From Oreohelix idahoensis (Eukaryota; Mollusca; Gastropoda; Stylommatophora; Oreohelicidae): a DNA stretch of 64,000 bases. A program made the translations under genes and the position numbers. Below, piece by piece: positions 24,791 through 37,455 of the stretch. The DNA lies in contig JAMPIV010003447.1 of assembly GCA_024509875.1 (NCBI GenBank), forward strand, positions 72,001 to 136,000, written 5' to 3'. How positions within the stretch are numbered: the first letter of the stretch is position 1; every line of letters begins with the position of its first letter. Under the pieces are notes generated by a model, which was not told the origin of the DNA, searched no databases, and was given only the letters and a program-made list of their open reading frames with translations.

Positions 24791-25699
24791 AGGGAGTGGA
24801 TGGTAATAGAACTGATGTACATTCTTATTATAGTAACCTTTTCAAACAGTGCACATGTGCATGTAAACATGTTCAATATAAATGCAATTGATGTTTTCCT
24901 CTCACTGGGATTAACATTAATGCTCAGAGAGGGTAAAGTTATGAGGCAGCTGGGATGGTGGAATGAAAAGGGGGAGGGGGGGGGGGTGGAGACACCTGAT
25001 TTTCGTGTCAGGAAACCCAATACTCAAGAGGGTATTTGTTTCTCTCTTATTCCAAGAAACTAGTCGGCAGTACCAACTGGTGGTACTAGTCTGTGGAACA
25101 AGTATGTGGTATAAGTGGCTTTCCGTCAGTTCTAGACGGCAACAGCAGATGGGTCTTAAAAGACGCTGAACCATCTTCGCAATTACCCCACGATACTAAG
25201 AGGAACTTGTTGCGGCCACTAGACCTGACCAGTGACGAGAGTGAACCAGTCACCAACCTGCAAAGAATAAGCATCGCCTGGAGCAGAAGCCAACCTACAC
25301 TTTATTGGCAGATAAGTACATATTCGGATCTGCCAAGTGAATTGTTTTTTTTTTTAAAGAAAATTTGTTAACAGCCCCCGATCCAGATCAATCAGTGACG
25401 AAATTTTAAAGAAGATTCATAATTCGCCCCACCATTATTTATTTTACTTTGTTAACTATAATTGCTTATTAAATTTGTTATCTGTATAAATACAAATTTA
25501 TAGTTGATTCAGTCATTTTAAGTGAACTCCACCCGCATGTCTCAGTCATTTTAAATACCTATAATAGAGCTATTAAAGTAATATTTTACTGAGTTAAGTC
25601 AGTTGGGGGCTCAACAAAAGGAGCACATTTCTTACCTCTCATAGAAGGTCTGGGAAGATAGAAAATTTACACGGCCAGAATCCTATCAGCCGTAGTACT
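24791..25699. other. No gene recognised
   Basis: Overlapping short frames at 24917-25371 on both strands have somewhat GC-richer sequence but no motif I recognise. They may be a relic of an unidentified element. Confidence 0.45.
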
Positions 25700-25870
25700 T
25701 GATTTCTTAAATTCCTATGAGGTTTCCAAGAATTGAAGCACCATTCTCCAATTCGCATCTCTGCCAAGAGTAATCTTGAGATACAGGTAGACAACGTTGA
25801 AGACCCTCAGTAGATTTTCTGAAGATTGGCCACTGTTGGACCATCACTACAGAGCAGGGAGAGTACATCT
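25700..25870 (-). repeat. Dispersed repeat family E, copy 3 (partial)
   Basis: The reverse complement contains 'ctctgtagtgatggtccaac', 'agtggccaatcttc' and 'caagattactcttggcagag', matching the copies at 19.99 and 53.80 kb, with losses. Confidence 0.65.
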
Positions 25871-25977
25871 CGTGACAATTATCTTTATTTTCATCATCAT
25901 TTTCCTTTTTACCCGTTATGGAGCGTGGATTCCTCACTGCAACCGGCCCCGTTGCTAAATTCTCTTGGAGATATACA

Positions 25978-26226
25978 CTGTCTGCTTGTTTGTTAGTTCT
26001 TTGAGGACAACGCTGTCTGATGGTTTGTTATTTCTGTGAGAACATCGCTGTCTGCTGTTTTGTTAATTCTGTGAGAACATCACTGTCTGCTGGTTTGTTA
26101 GTTCTGTGAGAACATCCCTGTCTGCTGGTTTGTCAGTTCTGTGAGAACATCGATGTCTGATGGTTTGTTAGTTCTTTGAGGACATCGCTGTCTGCTGATT
26201 TGTTAGTTGTGTGAGAACATCGCTGT
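25978..26226. repeat. 35-bp minisatellite, about 7 copies, same family as 17.4-19.1 kb
   Basis: Units like 'gttctgtgagaacatcgctg' + 'tctgctggtttgtta' match the terminal variants of the large array 7 kb upstream, in the same orientation. Confidence 0.93.
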
Positions 26227-26576
26227 AAGACATTAACCTAATCTGCATTTTCTGAAGGGCCGAGAAACATTGTCATCTGACGATTTTTCCAGTCAATAAA
26301 CCTTAAGCCGTCAATCGGAACATTCTAGTTTAAATGCTTGTAGACCAGTGTCGTGAATTACTGAATTACGCTTTAAAAACTCGCCTTTTAAATGTAAACT
26401 TAGCATTAAAATTACTCATTTGAACTGGATCTGTTTTCCCGTTGTACGCTCAATTTAATTCAAGATAAATCAGACTATTAGTCACACGAGAATGTTTTCA
26501 AAAGATACCTAAATATTGCGGTCTTATGTCATCCATTACCATAATTCCCGCCGTAAGGTACTTCGGTCGGTCGGTC

Positions 26577-26935
26577 TGTCACACTTTGCACACCGTCATT
26601 TGCACACTTTTTTCTATTTTAGAGAGAGTGCATTAACTTTCGAGCACAGCTAAGAGGGTGCAACTGTGCTTGAAAGTTAGACAATAACATTGTATTGTTT
26701 CCCCTATTAATAACACATAAGGAAGGGAAACCCGAGGCCTGTAAACAGTAAATAAATAATAAACAAACATAAAAGTATGTTTTCAGGCACTCAGAAGAAA
26801 TAAAGAAGTAGAACACTGGACAACAGAAAAACTACAGACGTGAGTGGCTTACCCAGGATTCGAACCCCGGACCTTCCGTACGACAAAACCGCCTAGCCAT
26901 ACAAGCGAATCCTACTATCCTCCCGGCCAGCTAGG
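26577..26935 (-). mobile_element. tRNA-derived SINE (family S2), - copy
   Basis: The - strand has a tRNA-like head: A-box-like 'tggctaggcggtt' and B box GGTTCGAATCC (about 26846-26905), followed by a body ending 'gacggtgtgca'. A second copy is in the opposite orientation at 27237-27450. The body here also contains a 15-bp hairpin, AACTTTCGAGCACAG with CTGTGCTTGAAAGTT (26635-26678). Confidence 0.8.
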
Positions 26936-27236
26936 CATCCCCCAAAAAAAGATGCTTTGATGACCGGTCATTAGTGCGAAACACAAGATAACACCGGAAG
27001 TTTACAATTGGCAGCTTAACCTTATTAATTAATGACGCAATCACTTCTGTCGTTCCCCTATTATACAGTATATGTCAGTCCACACAAGACAAAGACCTTG
27101 ATACTGTGTCCAGTAAATGATAGAAGACTATAGAACAGTAGTATAGAACAGAGGGTAGGTTTCTGGTATTGTATAAACATTAATAACACATAAGGAAGGG
27201 AAACCCGAGGCCTGTAAACAGTAAATAAATATTAGG

Positions 27237-27450
27237 TCTTGTATGGCTAGGCGGTGTTGTCGTACGGAAGGTCCGGGGTTCGAATCCTGGGTAAGCCACT
27301 CACTTCTGTTGTTTTTCTGTTGTCTAGTGTTCTACTTCTTTATTTCTTCTGAGTGCCTGAAAACACACCTTTATGTTTGTCTAATATTTATTTATTGTTT
27401 CCCCTTATATGTACTCTCGCGAAAATAGAAAAGTGTGACGGTGTGCATTA
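27237..27450 (+). mobile_element. tRNA-derived SINE (family S2), + copy
   Basis: The head 'tgtatggctaggcggtg', B box GGGGTTCGAATCCTGG, and the body 'ttctgagtgcctgaaaacac' match the - copy 300 bp upstream. A 'taacacataaggaagggaaa' segment precedes it (27183-27231) and also lies inside the - copy (26709-26757), so the pair forms a broken inverted repeat. It is not called as a tRNA gene because the anticodon arm is not convincing and the element body is conserved. Confidence 0.8.
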
Positions 27451-27452
27451 AA

Positions 27453-28022
27453 TCAACAGACTATAAAGATACTCTTCTGTCCAGTTTCATTCGGGAAACG
27501 GATTTAACTCGTCATTTTCTTAAAAATAACCTTAAAATGTAAGTTTTTGGATTGTTTCTTCAAGACAAAATTGTAATTTAAAGTATTGCAGACTTATTAT
27601 TATGGATCAAAATGATAAGATGGCTAAAAGGAAGAGACGATCGCGTCATTAACAGCGAGCAAACAGTTTGTTTATGGAAAGAAGCCAACAACTTAAACTG
27701 GAGACAGGAAGGTGCGGAGATGCAGATTAAATAAACAGACAATCAAGACGCTCTTCTGCCCAGTTTCAGTCGGGAAACGGATTTAACTCATAATTTTTCT
27801 TAAAAATTTTTTTTTTTAATTGTTTCTTCAAGACAAAATTTTAATTTAAAGTATTGCAGACTTATTATTTTGGACCAAAATGATAAGATGGCTAAAAGGA
27901 AGAGACGATCGCGTCATTCACAGCGAGCAAGCGAGACTATAGAAGAAGCAGCAATGTAATACGTGTAACAGAAACAACACACAATAATTAAAAACCTGCC
28001 ATTTTTGGCGGGTTGTTGCTAG
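27453..28022 (+). mobile_element. Short non-autonomous Helitron candidate
   Basis: The 3' end shows the Helitron terminus: hairpin CCTGCC/GGCGGG (27995-28012, 6-nt loop), six bases, then CTAG (28019-28022) followed by host T. The 5' end is placed at a TC after A (27453). The interior is a ~210-bp direct duplication (27453-27657 and 27727-27928). Each half carries an ATG at the head of a basic peptide, MAKRKRRSRH, like the N-terminus of Helitron Rep/helicase proteins. The final GGGTTRTTGCTAG is shared with the Helitron relic at 58.35 kb. The 3' end is well supported; the 5' end is tentative. Confidence 0.6.
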
Positions 28023-28086
28023 TACATATAATAATATAAGTAGAATCTAACATCATATGCAAGAAAAAAAAAAACCCAATTACGCA

Positions 28087-28648
28087 GTCGTTCTCATAAC
28101 ACTGTATGGTATCTCATCGTTCTCATAACACTGTATGGTATCTCATCGTTCTCATAACACTGTATGGTATCTCATCGTTCTCATAACACTGTGTGGTATC
28201 TCATCGTTCTCATAACACTGTATGGTATCTCATCGTTCTCATAACACTGTATGGTACCTCATCGTTCTGATAACACTGTATGGAATCTCATCGTTCTCAT
28301 AACACTGTATGGTATCTCATCGTTCTCATAACACTGTATGTATCTCATCGTTCTCATAACACTGTATGGTATCTCATCGTTCTCATAATACTGTATGGTA
28401 TATCATCGTTCTCATAACACTGTATGGTATCTCATCGTTCTCATAACACTGTATGTATCTCATCGTTCTCATAACACTGTATGGTATCTCATCGTTCTCA
28501 TAATACTGTATGGTATATCATCGTTCTCATAACACTGTATGGTATCTCATCGTTCTCATAACAATGTACGGTATCTCATCGTTTTCATAACACTGTATGG
28601 TATCTCATCGTTCTCATAACACTGTATGGTATCTCATCGTTCTCATTT
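28087..28648. repeat. 29-bp minisatellite, about 19 copies
   Basis: Unit CGTTCTCATAACACTGTATG + gtatctcat, over 95% identical between most copies. A three-unit block including a 27-bp short unit ('tgtatgtatctcat') and the 'aatactgtatggtatatcat' variant occurs twice (28320-28420 and 28445-28530), a higher-order duplication. Units abut directly, without spacers. Confidence 0.97.
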
Positions 28649-28649
28649 C

Positions 28650-28885
28650 GCCCCTTATGGAGCATGGAGCCACCTCTGCGGCTGGTCACATAGCAGGAAG
28701 CTTGCATCAAAGGAGTCATATGCTTTTGCAGTAGTGGTTATTGTACCAATTTTGTTATATGATGAGGTTGCCAGCCCAGTGTTGCATCTTACAAGATACC
28801 TTACGGAGTAGTAACCCTACTTTTTCTTTGTGTCCTAAGAGATCCACCAAAAACAACACGTTACAGATTAGAAGTAGTTCCCTGA
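28650..28885 (+). repeat. Dispersed repeat family A, copy 3
   Basis: 'ccttatggagcatggagcca', 'agcaggaagcttgcatcaaa', 'ttgcagtagtggtt' and 'atatgatgaggttgccagcc' align with copies at 34.0 and 35.1 kb. It directly follows the 29-bp array. Confidence 0.7.
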
Positions 28886-29277
28886 AAGGGGAGAAGAGAA
28901 ATGGTGACATAGAAGAGGGGATGGCACAGCGGGATTATATACATTATTGAGTCTGTCTGACTTTTCCGTGCCTGCATTTTGATTGGTGGCCGTGCATTAC
29001 GTCCTTGCATAGTGACCTTGTTTGTCTTGTTTTCTTATTTTAATCGAACATTCGCAGCTTCGATTAACTATATTATTAGAGACTTACTTTCTACCAATGG
29101 TGATAAAGCAGGTTGCACCGTTATTTATATTTCACGGTGAAAATCCATTGAGAAGTTATTTTTTACGTCGTAAATCACACAGAGAATTATGTTTCACGGG
29201 ACAAATCACATACAGTTGGCCATTTCGCTACATCCATCATTATACCCCCTCAAGCATCTCGTAACTGGGGACTAAAA

Positions 29278-29746
29278 TGGGGTTGCCAGCTTCATGAACA
29301 AGCTTGTTCATTGACTAAAATGAGCTTGTTCATTGACTAAAATGAGCTTGTTCATTGACTAAAATGAGCTTGTTCATTGACTAAAATGAGCTTGTTCATT
29401 GACTAAAATGAGCTTGTTCATTGACTAAAATGAACTTGTTCATTGACTAAAATGAGCTTGTTTATTGAATAGAATGAGCTTGTTCATTGACTAAAATGAG
29501 CTTGTTCATTGACTAAAATGAGCTTGTTCATTGACTAAAATGAGCTTGTTCATTGACTAGAATGAGCTTGTTCATTGACTAAAATGAGCTTGTTCATTGA
29601 CTAAAATGAGCTTGTTCATTGACTAAAATGAGCTTGTTCATTGACTAAAATGAGCTTGTTCATTGACTAAAATGAGCTTGTTCATTGACTAAAATGAGCT
29701 TGTTCATTGACTAAAATGAGCTTGTTCATGAAGCTGTCAACCTCAT
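29278..29746. repeat. 22-bp minisatellite (about 20 copies) bounded by an inverted repeat
   Basis: Unit TGAGCTTGTTCATTGACTAA+AA. The array is closed on the left by GGTTGCCAGCTTCATGAACA (29281-29300) and on the right by its near-exact reverse complement (29722-29743, one mismatch), so the whole 470-bp block is a tandem array inside terminal inverted repeats. The unit itself carries half of the repeat (GCTTGTTCA), so array growth from the inner edge of a palindromic element is plausible. Confidence 0.93.
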
Positions 29747-29984
29747 GTTTAATGATGATTATGATCTTGTACAGTGCGTCTCGCTTTACCCTTTTTTTAT
29801 ATTAAAAATCAGGAGCACAGGGGCTTATAAGGAGCTTCAAGCATCGCAGGGTCACTTTAAAATAATAACTTGAATTAAAGCACATTTTGTATATTCAATA
29901 AATTGACGGAGACCAAAACAACAGCAACAAAAACACACACATATACACACTAGGAGCAGGCAATTAGACAATGACACGATGGGG

Positions 29985-30095
29985 AAAAAGAGGTCATGAA
30001 AAGATTTAAAAACGAAATAGCACAGGACAGGAAGGTTTGACGTGTAGTTGTTGAAGATCTGTGCTCCTCGGGAGCTGGAAGATAATGAATGAAGC
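29985..30095 (+). pseudogene. LINE 3'-end fragment (family L1b)
   Basis: 'agcacaggacaggaaggttt' ... 'gttgaagatctgtgctcctc' ... 'aatgaatgaag' parallels the 3' terminus of the 39-41 kb LINE and the copies at 33.4 and 34.7 kb. About 110 bp. Confidence 0.7.
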
Positions 30096-30523
30096 TCTAT
30101 ACATGTTGTGTGTTAAGATAAAAATCATAATTTTGCTGAGTCCATGTTAAGGGTGTATTTGAGCAGTGGATAAAATAAACGGCACGAAAAAATGTGTGCA
30201 GTCAGGAGATAAACTAGGGAACATTCGTCTCTTTCGTATAGATACGCTATTTAACCAAGACATTGTGGGAGGGGGACGAGAGACATTCCGAATGATGAAA
30301 ATTCATACGTATACATATTAATAATAATAAATATTATCTTATCAATATAACCATCAGTAGTCACAGCACAATCGCACACTTCGTTTCACACAATCATAAT
30401 AACATTCCCATAATGCATGCGTCCTCATCGGAAGACCATCAAGAATTGCACTTGTTTCTGTTCAGTTTGTTGTCATGTAGTAAGCGATACATTTTAAAAT
30501 TGTGTTTGTTTGTATTTTTGCAG
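30096..30523. other. Sequence upstream of receptor exon 1; no gene recognised
   Basis: AT-rich, presumably intronic. The exon preceding 30524 (N-terminal ligand-binding strands) was not found in the window. Confidence 0.5.
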
Positions 30524-30633
30524 GAGTGGGTAGACGAGTTTCTAGTCTGGGATCCGCTTACATTTAACAACATCACCAAACTACGGATTCCGTGTCACAA
30601 ACTATGGCTTCCTGACATGGTGCTATACAACAA
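30524..30633 (+). CDS. Nicotinic acetylcholine receptor alpha-type subunit, exon encoding the loop D/A region
   Basis: The exon encodes EWVDEFLVWDPLTFNNITKL followed by RIPCHKLWLPDMVLYN(N), a hallmark of the extracellular ligand-binding domain of nAChR subunits (WxDxxLxW...IWLPDxVLYNN). The acceptor is 'tttttgcag' and the donor 'gtaaga'. It is 110 bp and ends in phase 2; the homologous vertebrate exon 4 is also 110 bp. The last two bases AA join the first T of the next exon to make the expected Asn. It continues at 38334. Earlier exons (signal peptide) are not visible. Confidence 0.93.
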
Positions 30634-32477
<1,844 letters not shown>

Positions 32478-32705
32478 CCTTCTTCTTCTTCTTCCGTCCT
32501 TAGCCACCGACCGTCAAAGCAGTCAGTGGCCATTACGCCTAGTGGCGTCTTAGGGCAACAGCAGATAGGTTTTCTTTGCCATTGTTTCTCATCACGCCTA
32601 TTGGCGTCTTTAGGGCAACGGCAAATCAATCCATTTGCTGTTGTTTCCGTAATCGAAGTGACTGGCAAACGGGTGGTCAGCCCGTTGGTCTTTTTAAATG
32701 CCTGA
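32478..32705 (+). repeat. Dispersed repeat family D, copy 1, with internal duplication
   Basis: 'cttcttcttcttccgtcctt', 'aaagcagtcagtggccatta', 'cgcctagtggcgtctta' match the reverse complement of 37650-37745. The block 'cgcct(a/t)(g/t)tggcgtctt...ggcaac(a/g)gca' is present twice inside this copy (32527-32571 and 32593-32637). Confidence 0.65.
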
Positions 32706-33049
32706 GACCCCTTAAAAAAGGGCAATATATACTGAAGTACAGTTTTAAATGAGTGTTCCCGAGGCCCAAAAGAGGAGTAAAGAATAGTAACAATGTAATC
32801 TATCACGCATGTCGTAATAAGCGACTAATGATGGTTGGGCATGAGACCGGTTACACAATCTTCTAGAAAATTTTAAACCACAAAAACTTCAACAAGCAAC
32901 ATAGGCAGGGCAACAAAAGTAGATGTCAACCCAGCCATCCAAGACAGAAGTCCTCCGGTAAGGAGACTCATGACGCAACCAAGAGATAGCCGAAATGAGC
33001 GTCTGGGCTGTAGACTAACCTTTTTTTTCTTCTTCAAGAATCTCCAAAA

Positions 33050-33500
33050 CTAGCAACTGGAATGTTGGTAGTTTATATGCACATGGGAAAACTGCACAGG
33101 TGGCAGCAGAAATAACCAACCAAAAAGCTACAGACTTCCAGAAATGAGTGTTTGTGTAGAATAGAAAGAATGAAGTGGTATGAAAGATCACTAATGTGGA
33201 ACTGATGACGATAATCCAGACAAGTGCCATAGGAACAAGAGAATAGAAAAAGACGCTCAAGGTAGGTAGACATACAGCGAAGAAACTTATTGATTGCTTT
33301 ACCAGACAGCCCTTGTTCCATAATCCCTGGGGTAAAAGAGGCAGAAAGAGACCAAGACACACACGGAGAAGAGAACTGGAGACAGACATGATGGGGATGA
33401 ATAAGTCATGAGAGCACCGTGAAGTGATGGCACAGGACAAGAAGACTTGGCATACGTTTGTTAAAGGCCTATGCTCCTTGGTGAGCTGAAAGATGATTAT
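33050..33500 (+). pseudogene. LINE fragment (family L1b), RT C-terminal and 3' end
   Basis: 'agctacagacttccagaaat' through 'aagtggtatgaaagatcact' corresponds to KLQTFINGCLRRIEGLKWYDKVT of the 39-41 kb LINE. Later text 'gatggcacaggacaagaaga' and 'ggcctatgctccttggtgag' gives its 3' terminus. Frames are broken. It lies in the receptor intron in the sense direction. Confidence 0.8.
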
Positions 33501-33782
33501 GACGATGACAGTTGTATATACAATGCTCATTTATACACTCAGAACAGAATGTGACCATTAGAATTCAATATTAATCTGCAAACCATACATCAATCACGGA
33601 CGAATTCGAAGAATATGTTTGTACGTGAGAATCGACATCTCATGTTTGATCCCTTTGAGTGAAATGGCCGCATAGAGAGTTGCAATTTTCGTGAAAAGTC
33701 CAAAGTTCGTAATCTTTTTTTTTTTAAACTGCCTGCCAATATCTGAAACTGGCCTGGGGCTGTCAATATATGGTGATACTCG

Positions 33783-33838
33783 AGGGGGGGGGGGAGGGCG
33801 GGGGGAGGGGGGAGGGGGGAGGGGGGAGGAGGGGGGGA
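33783..33838 (+). repeat. G-rich tract, quadruplex-capable
   Basis: 56 nt almost entirely G with single A or C interruptions (runs of 4-10 G). It far exceeds the four-G-run requirement for an intramolecular quadruplex on the + strand, which is also the receptor sense strand. Confidence 0.9.
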
Positions 33839-34014
33839 ATGATAAAGAAAATACAAAAAGCAATTAGTTCGACATAATTCTGCAGTAAGATACGCATTTA
33901 GTTTGCTACAAGAGATTTTTAAAACGACAGAGTGGACAAGAAATACATCTACTCAGTTGCAGTTGCAAATTAAATTCCAATTAAGTCCATCTCCATTTTC
34001 TTATTTTCATTTTA

Positions 34015-34262
34015 CGTTTCTTATGGAACATGAGCAACCGATGCAGTAACCTTGCAAGAAGCTGCATCAAAGCATGCATGTGTTCTTGCAGTGGCGTTTG
34101 TCTGTAGGAGTTTGTTTTACGTGATGAGGTTGTAAACCTCATGCACAACGTTATATCAGTACGACATGCTTGTGGCAGTAGTAGTTCTATTTTTTATTTG
34201 TCTCGTTGGATGCCCCCAGAAACTACACGGGGCAAATTAGGTTAATGTGTATTAATGACAGA
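34015..34262 (+). repeat. Dispersed repeat family A, copy 4 (best preserved)
   Basis: 'tttcttatggaacatgagca', 'ccttgcaagaagctgcatca', 'gtgttcttgcagtggcgttt', 'ttttacgtgatgaggttg', ending 'gatgcccccagaaactacac'. A second copy follows within 1.1 kb at 35.08 kb. A (GAT)n run at 34325-34338 is nearby. Confidence 0.7.
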
Positions 34263-34564
34263 AGCACGGATTTCGAGCGTGACCTGATTAAAGAACAACG
34301 CTCCACGAAGTGCTAAAGGTTAATGATGATGATGATGAAATACTCATTCAGTTGAACAACAGTGTCTGAAAAAAAAAAAGAAAATAACAGATTAGAAGTC
34401 AGGTTAATGAGGAAGAAGGAGGAATAGAAATGGTCACAGAAAGCTAGTTTGTTTAAGAAGATGAAACGTGATAGGGAGGAAAATCTTGAGTCAGTCTAGT
34501 GGAAGAACATACGGTGGAGTTTTGTGGTGAGATTCTAATAGAAATATAATCATTATTACCTTTT

Positions 34565-34745
34565 AGGTCCCGAAGGCAGAGGTAGACCAAGAAGCACATG
34601 GAGAAGAGAGCTGGAAACAGAGGTGAAAATGACGAGGAGAACGTGGAAAGAACTTGAGATGATGGCACCTGACAGGAGGACTTGGCATGTGTTTGTTGAA
34701 GGCCTATGCTCCTTTTGGAGTGGAGGGTTATGAAGGAATGAAGAA
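34565..34745 (+). pseudogene. LINE 3'-end fragment (family L1b), + copy of an inverted pair
   Basis: 'ggtcccgaaggcagaggtag' ... 'gaagagagctggaaacagag' ... 'gtggaaagaacttgagatga' ... 'gtggagggttatgaaggaat'. It corresponds to the 39045-39215 region of the 39-41 kb LINE and encodes the RGRPRSTWRRELE-type C-terminal motif. Confidence 0.8.
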
Positions 34746-34915
34746 AGGTCCCGAAGGAGTACAGGCCTTCAACAAACGTGTGCTTCTGTCCAGTGCCGTC
34801 TGCTAAAGGTTTCTCCATGTCTTCTTATCCCTTTCATTTCTGTCTTCAGTTCTTTTCTCCTTGTGTTTTCGGTATCCCCTCAACGTCACGTGCTCTAGGG
34901 ATACCATAACAAGGA
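34746..34915 (-). pseudogene. LINE 3'-end fragment (family L1b), - copy of an inverted pair
   Basis: The reverse complement gives the same 3' terminal text, tail to tail with the preceding + copy: 'tttgttgaaggcctgtactc' and the 'agaactgaagacagaaatg' counterpart. The two share a junction near 34746. Confidence 0.75.
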
Positions 34916-35074
34916 CTACCTTAATAGAAATCTAACCAAAATTTAATTTTGACGCTCGCTTAACTATTTCTAAGTATGCTGAACCTAAAAATTCATAACT
35001 CAACGAAGATGATTTGTTTTCCCGTGATCAAACGTGGTGGGATTTTCATGTAAGCTAAAGCCAGTCATCCATCA

Positions 35075-35320
35075 GCATTCATGCTATGGAGCATGGGCTC
35101 ATCGGTGTAATTTGGTCTCTTGCAAGAAGCCAACAACAAAGCATTCATGTAATCTTGCAGCAGCAGTGTCTGCAGCATTTTGTTTACATGACGAGGTTAC
35201 CAATCCCAAGCACAACCTCATATTTATCGCCGCCTCTTACGACTTGCATGATGGAGCAGAAGTTCTATTTTGTTTTTGTAGACCCCCAGGAACTACTAGG
35301 CAGAAGCTAGTACGTCAGGT
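35075..35320 (+). repeat. Dispersed repeat family A, copy 5
   Basis: 'atgctatggagcatgggctc', 'tcttgcaagaagccaacaac', 'tgtttacatgacgaggttac', 'gacccccaggaactac' match copy 4 in order. Confidence 0.7.
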
Positions 35321-37455
35321 ATATCGTGAAGTGTATGGACAACATACTTTACTCAGAAGGTTCCCATTTCAGTATTGTTTCGGACGAGTTTCGTTCTTCC
35401 CTTTTACCCTTCCTTCCAACAAGTGAACGGTTTAAGGCCCCTCAATGAGCAGTAAACGGTGCATTGCGTTAATTCTTTTTTCATCCTACAAAAGGGTTCA
35501 ATCCAGTCCCTTTGTAACTAAGGTAGCAGGATTGGCAAGAGAGGTCGTCATTATTTCGCATTTCTGGCCACGCTGTTGAGCCACTCTGATCAACATAAAC
35601 AGCCCTCAACTCTAACCAAAGCAAATGAGACCAGGGAAGATGGATACTCAGAGGCAACGTGAAGTGATGGTTGTTATTAATGCAAATGGCGAGAGCGTAT
35701 GGAGTGGATGAGTGGAGAAGAACTAGATTTAAATGGATTCCATCTGTTCTCAAAGGATAGTGATGTCAGCGAATCTAGCACTCCTTCATTTATCAGTGAG
35801 AAACAATGTCCGGTACAATTTTGATACAGTGTGTGTGTGTGTGAGACAAGATTGAACTTCTATTATTTGTTTATTAATTTATTTTTTTAGGAAAGACAAC
35901 AACCCTGGCACAAATTTAAAACAACTTTTTTTAAAGGAGGTGCGGAGTGTGAGTGACTTTGCAACGTAATTTTGGTTGAGGCGATATCTATTTCGCGCCT
36001 ATATATGACATAGTGCAAAACTGGTCGCACTTTGACATCGCCATCCCCTTGTTACGTTACAAATAGATGGTCCCTCGGGCTAACTAACATCGTGGGCCAT
36101 TTTCTGTGCTCGTACCATGAGATAATGCTGGGCAGCCCATGACGTAGTCACATGGAGTATGACTTCAAAGTCTGGGAACGGGAAATTCGAAGCAAATTAC
36201 AGACAAACCGGAGAAGTAGCGAACGAAGGGGGAAACACAAATCTTTGTTTAGCTAGAGTAAAGAAATAGGCGTGTTTGCTTTTTTAAATGTCTGAGCTGA
36301 AACTAGACTAGACGGTAAAACGTAACCCGACAAATAGAAACAGTTCTTGGGAAAGTACCGTATTCACCAGACCAGCACAAATGCCACAGATTGGCATGAT
36401 GTCTTCAGAATATAGTACTGCGTTAGACTGCTCTCACCTCGTTAGTCAGGGATGCCTTATTCAGAAAAAATAAGAACCGTTTTAAAAACAACATGGCCTC
36501 TTGAATATGCCTGTGTGCGTGTGTGTGCATATGTGTCTTTTTATTTTGCTAATCAAAATCTTGTTAGGAATATTATATAGAAGAAAATAGAACTCGTACA
36601 ACAAACAGTACATGTGGTAATATCGAGTCCATTAAACTTTCTCTATTCCTACACATGATAGGAAAGATATTGATCGAATGGCATTAGGTCAAACAGGCTT
36701 CATGTGAGCCTGATACAGGCTGATGATGCACAGTGAGTAGAGAGTATTGAATGAATGAATTAATGATGCCTTAGCGCAGGAAGACTGCTGATCTGAAAAT
36801 ATTGACTATAGTATGTAAATACTATGCTCTCGTCCTGATTTATCTGTGTTTTTAATCAGGTAGTGAATAATTTATTTGTAGTGTGTACTCTGAATCAGTA
36901 ATTAAATATGTCAACAGTAAAAACTGCATATTGAGAATGAACGTTGTGCGAGTTCTATAGAAATGGTTATCTCTGTTGTGTAGTATATATGTGTAGTTGT
37001 TTGTCATGTTTCGTTGTTGTCATTTCTGTTTTATATTTACAACTGTAATGTATCAGCTTCTTGTCTGCATTACTTCAAAGCTTACAATCTGTTTACAAAT
37101 ACACAGATCGTGTGGATTAGCTTATTTTATGGTGTCGTTCAAGTTATATTTTTGTTTTTTATTTCGAATGATTATATCGTGGCGATAGGTTTGATTGTTG
37201 TATTGTATTTCTGTGTCCCACCCTCCCCCAATTTGTGTACTCTTTAATAGAGAATGTTCGTGCGTTCACTGTTCTAGTAAAAACGTTCTGACATACACAG
37301 TGGTTCCCATAAACACAAGGAAAAATTCGAGGTATTTTTTTATTTTTTTTTTGGTTTTCTGTTCCATTGAATTCATTAATAATTTTATTTATTCTTGAGG
37401 ATTAGGCGACTCAAGCTTAACTATGCATTAATTTATGAACGGAATCAAATACATA
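35321..37455. other. Intron sequence, no feature recognised
   Basis: No ORF beyond 90 codons, and nothing shared with other parts of the window apart from simple TG or T runs (35830-35843, 37337-37350). Confidence 0.5.

Noticed and set aside
27237..27310. tRNA gene
   Set aside because: The B box is good, but the clover-leaf is not convincing and the adjoining body is conserved with an inverted copy, so it is a SINE head. The same reasoning applies at 12540-12612, 57187-57258 and 57600-57660.
28087..28648. Direct repeats resembling a CRISPR array
   Set aside because: The 29-bp units are contiguous with no unique spacers, there is no cas gene, and the context is eukaryotic. It is a minisatellite.
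33590..33863. Pro-rich - frames of 88-89 codons
   Set aside because: Translation of the G-rich tract on the opposite strand; the same applies to the poly-P frame at 63334-63546.
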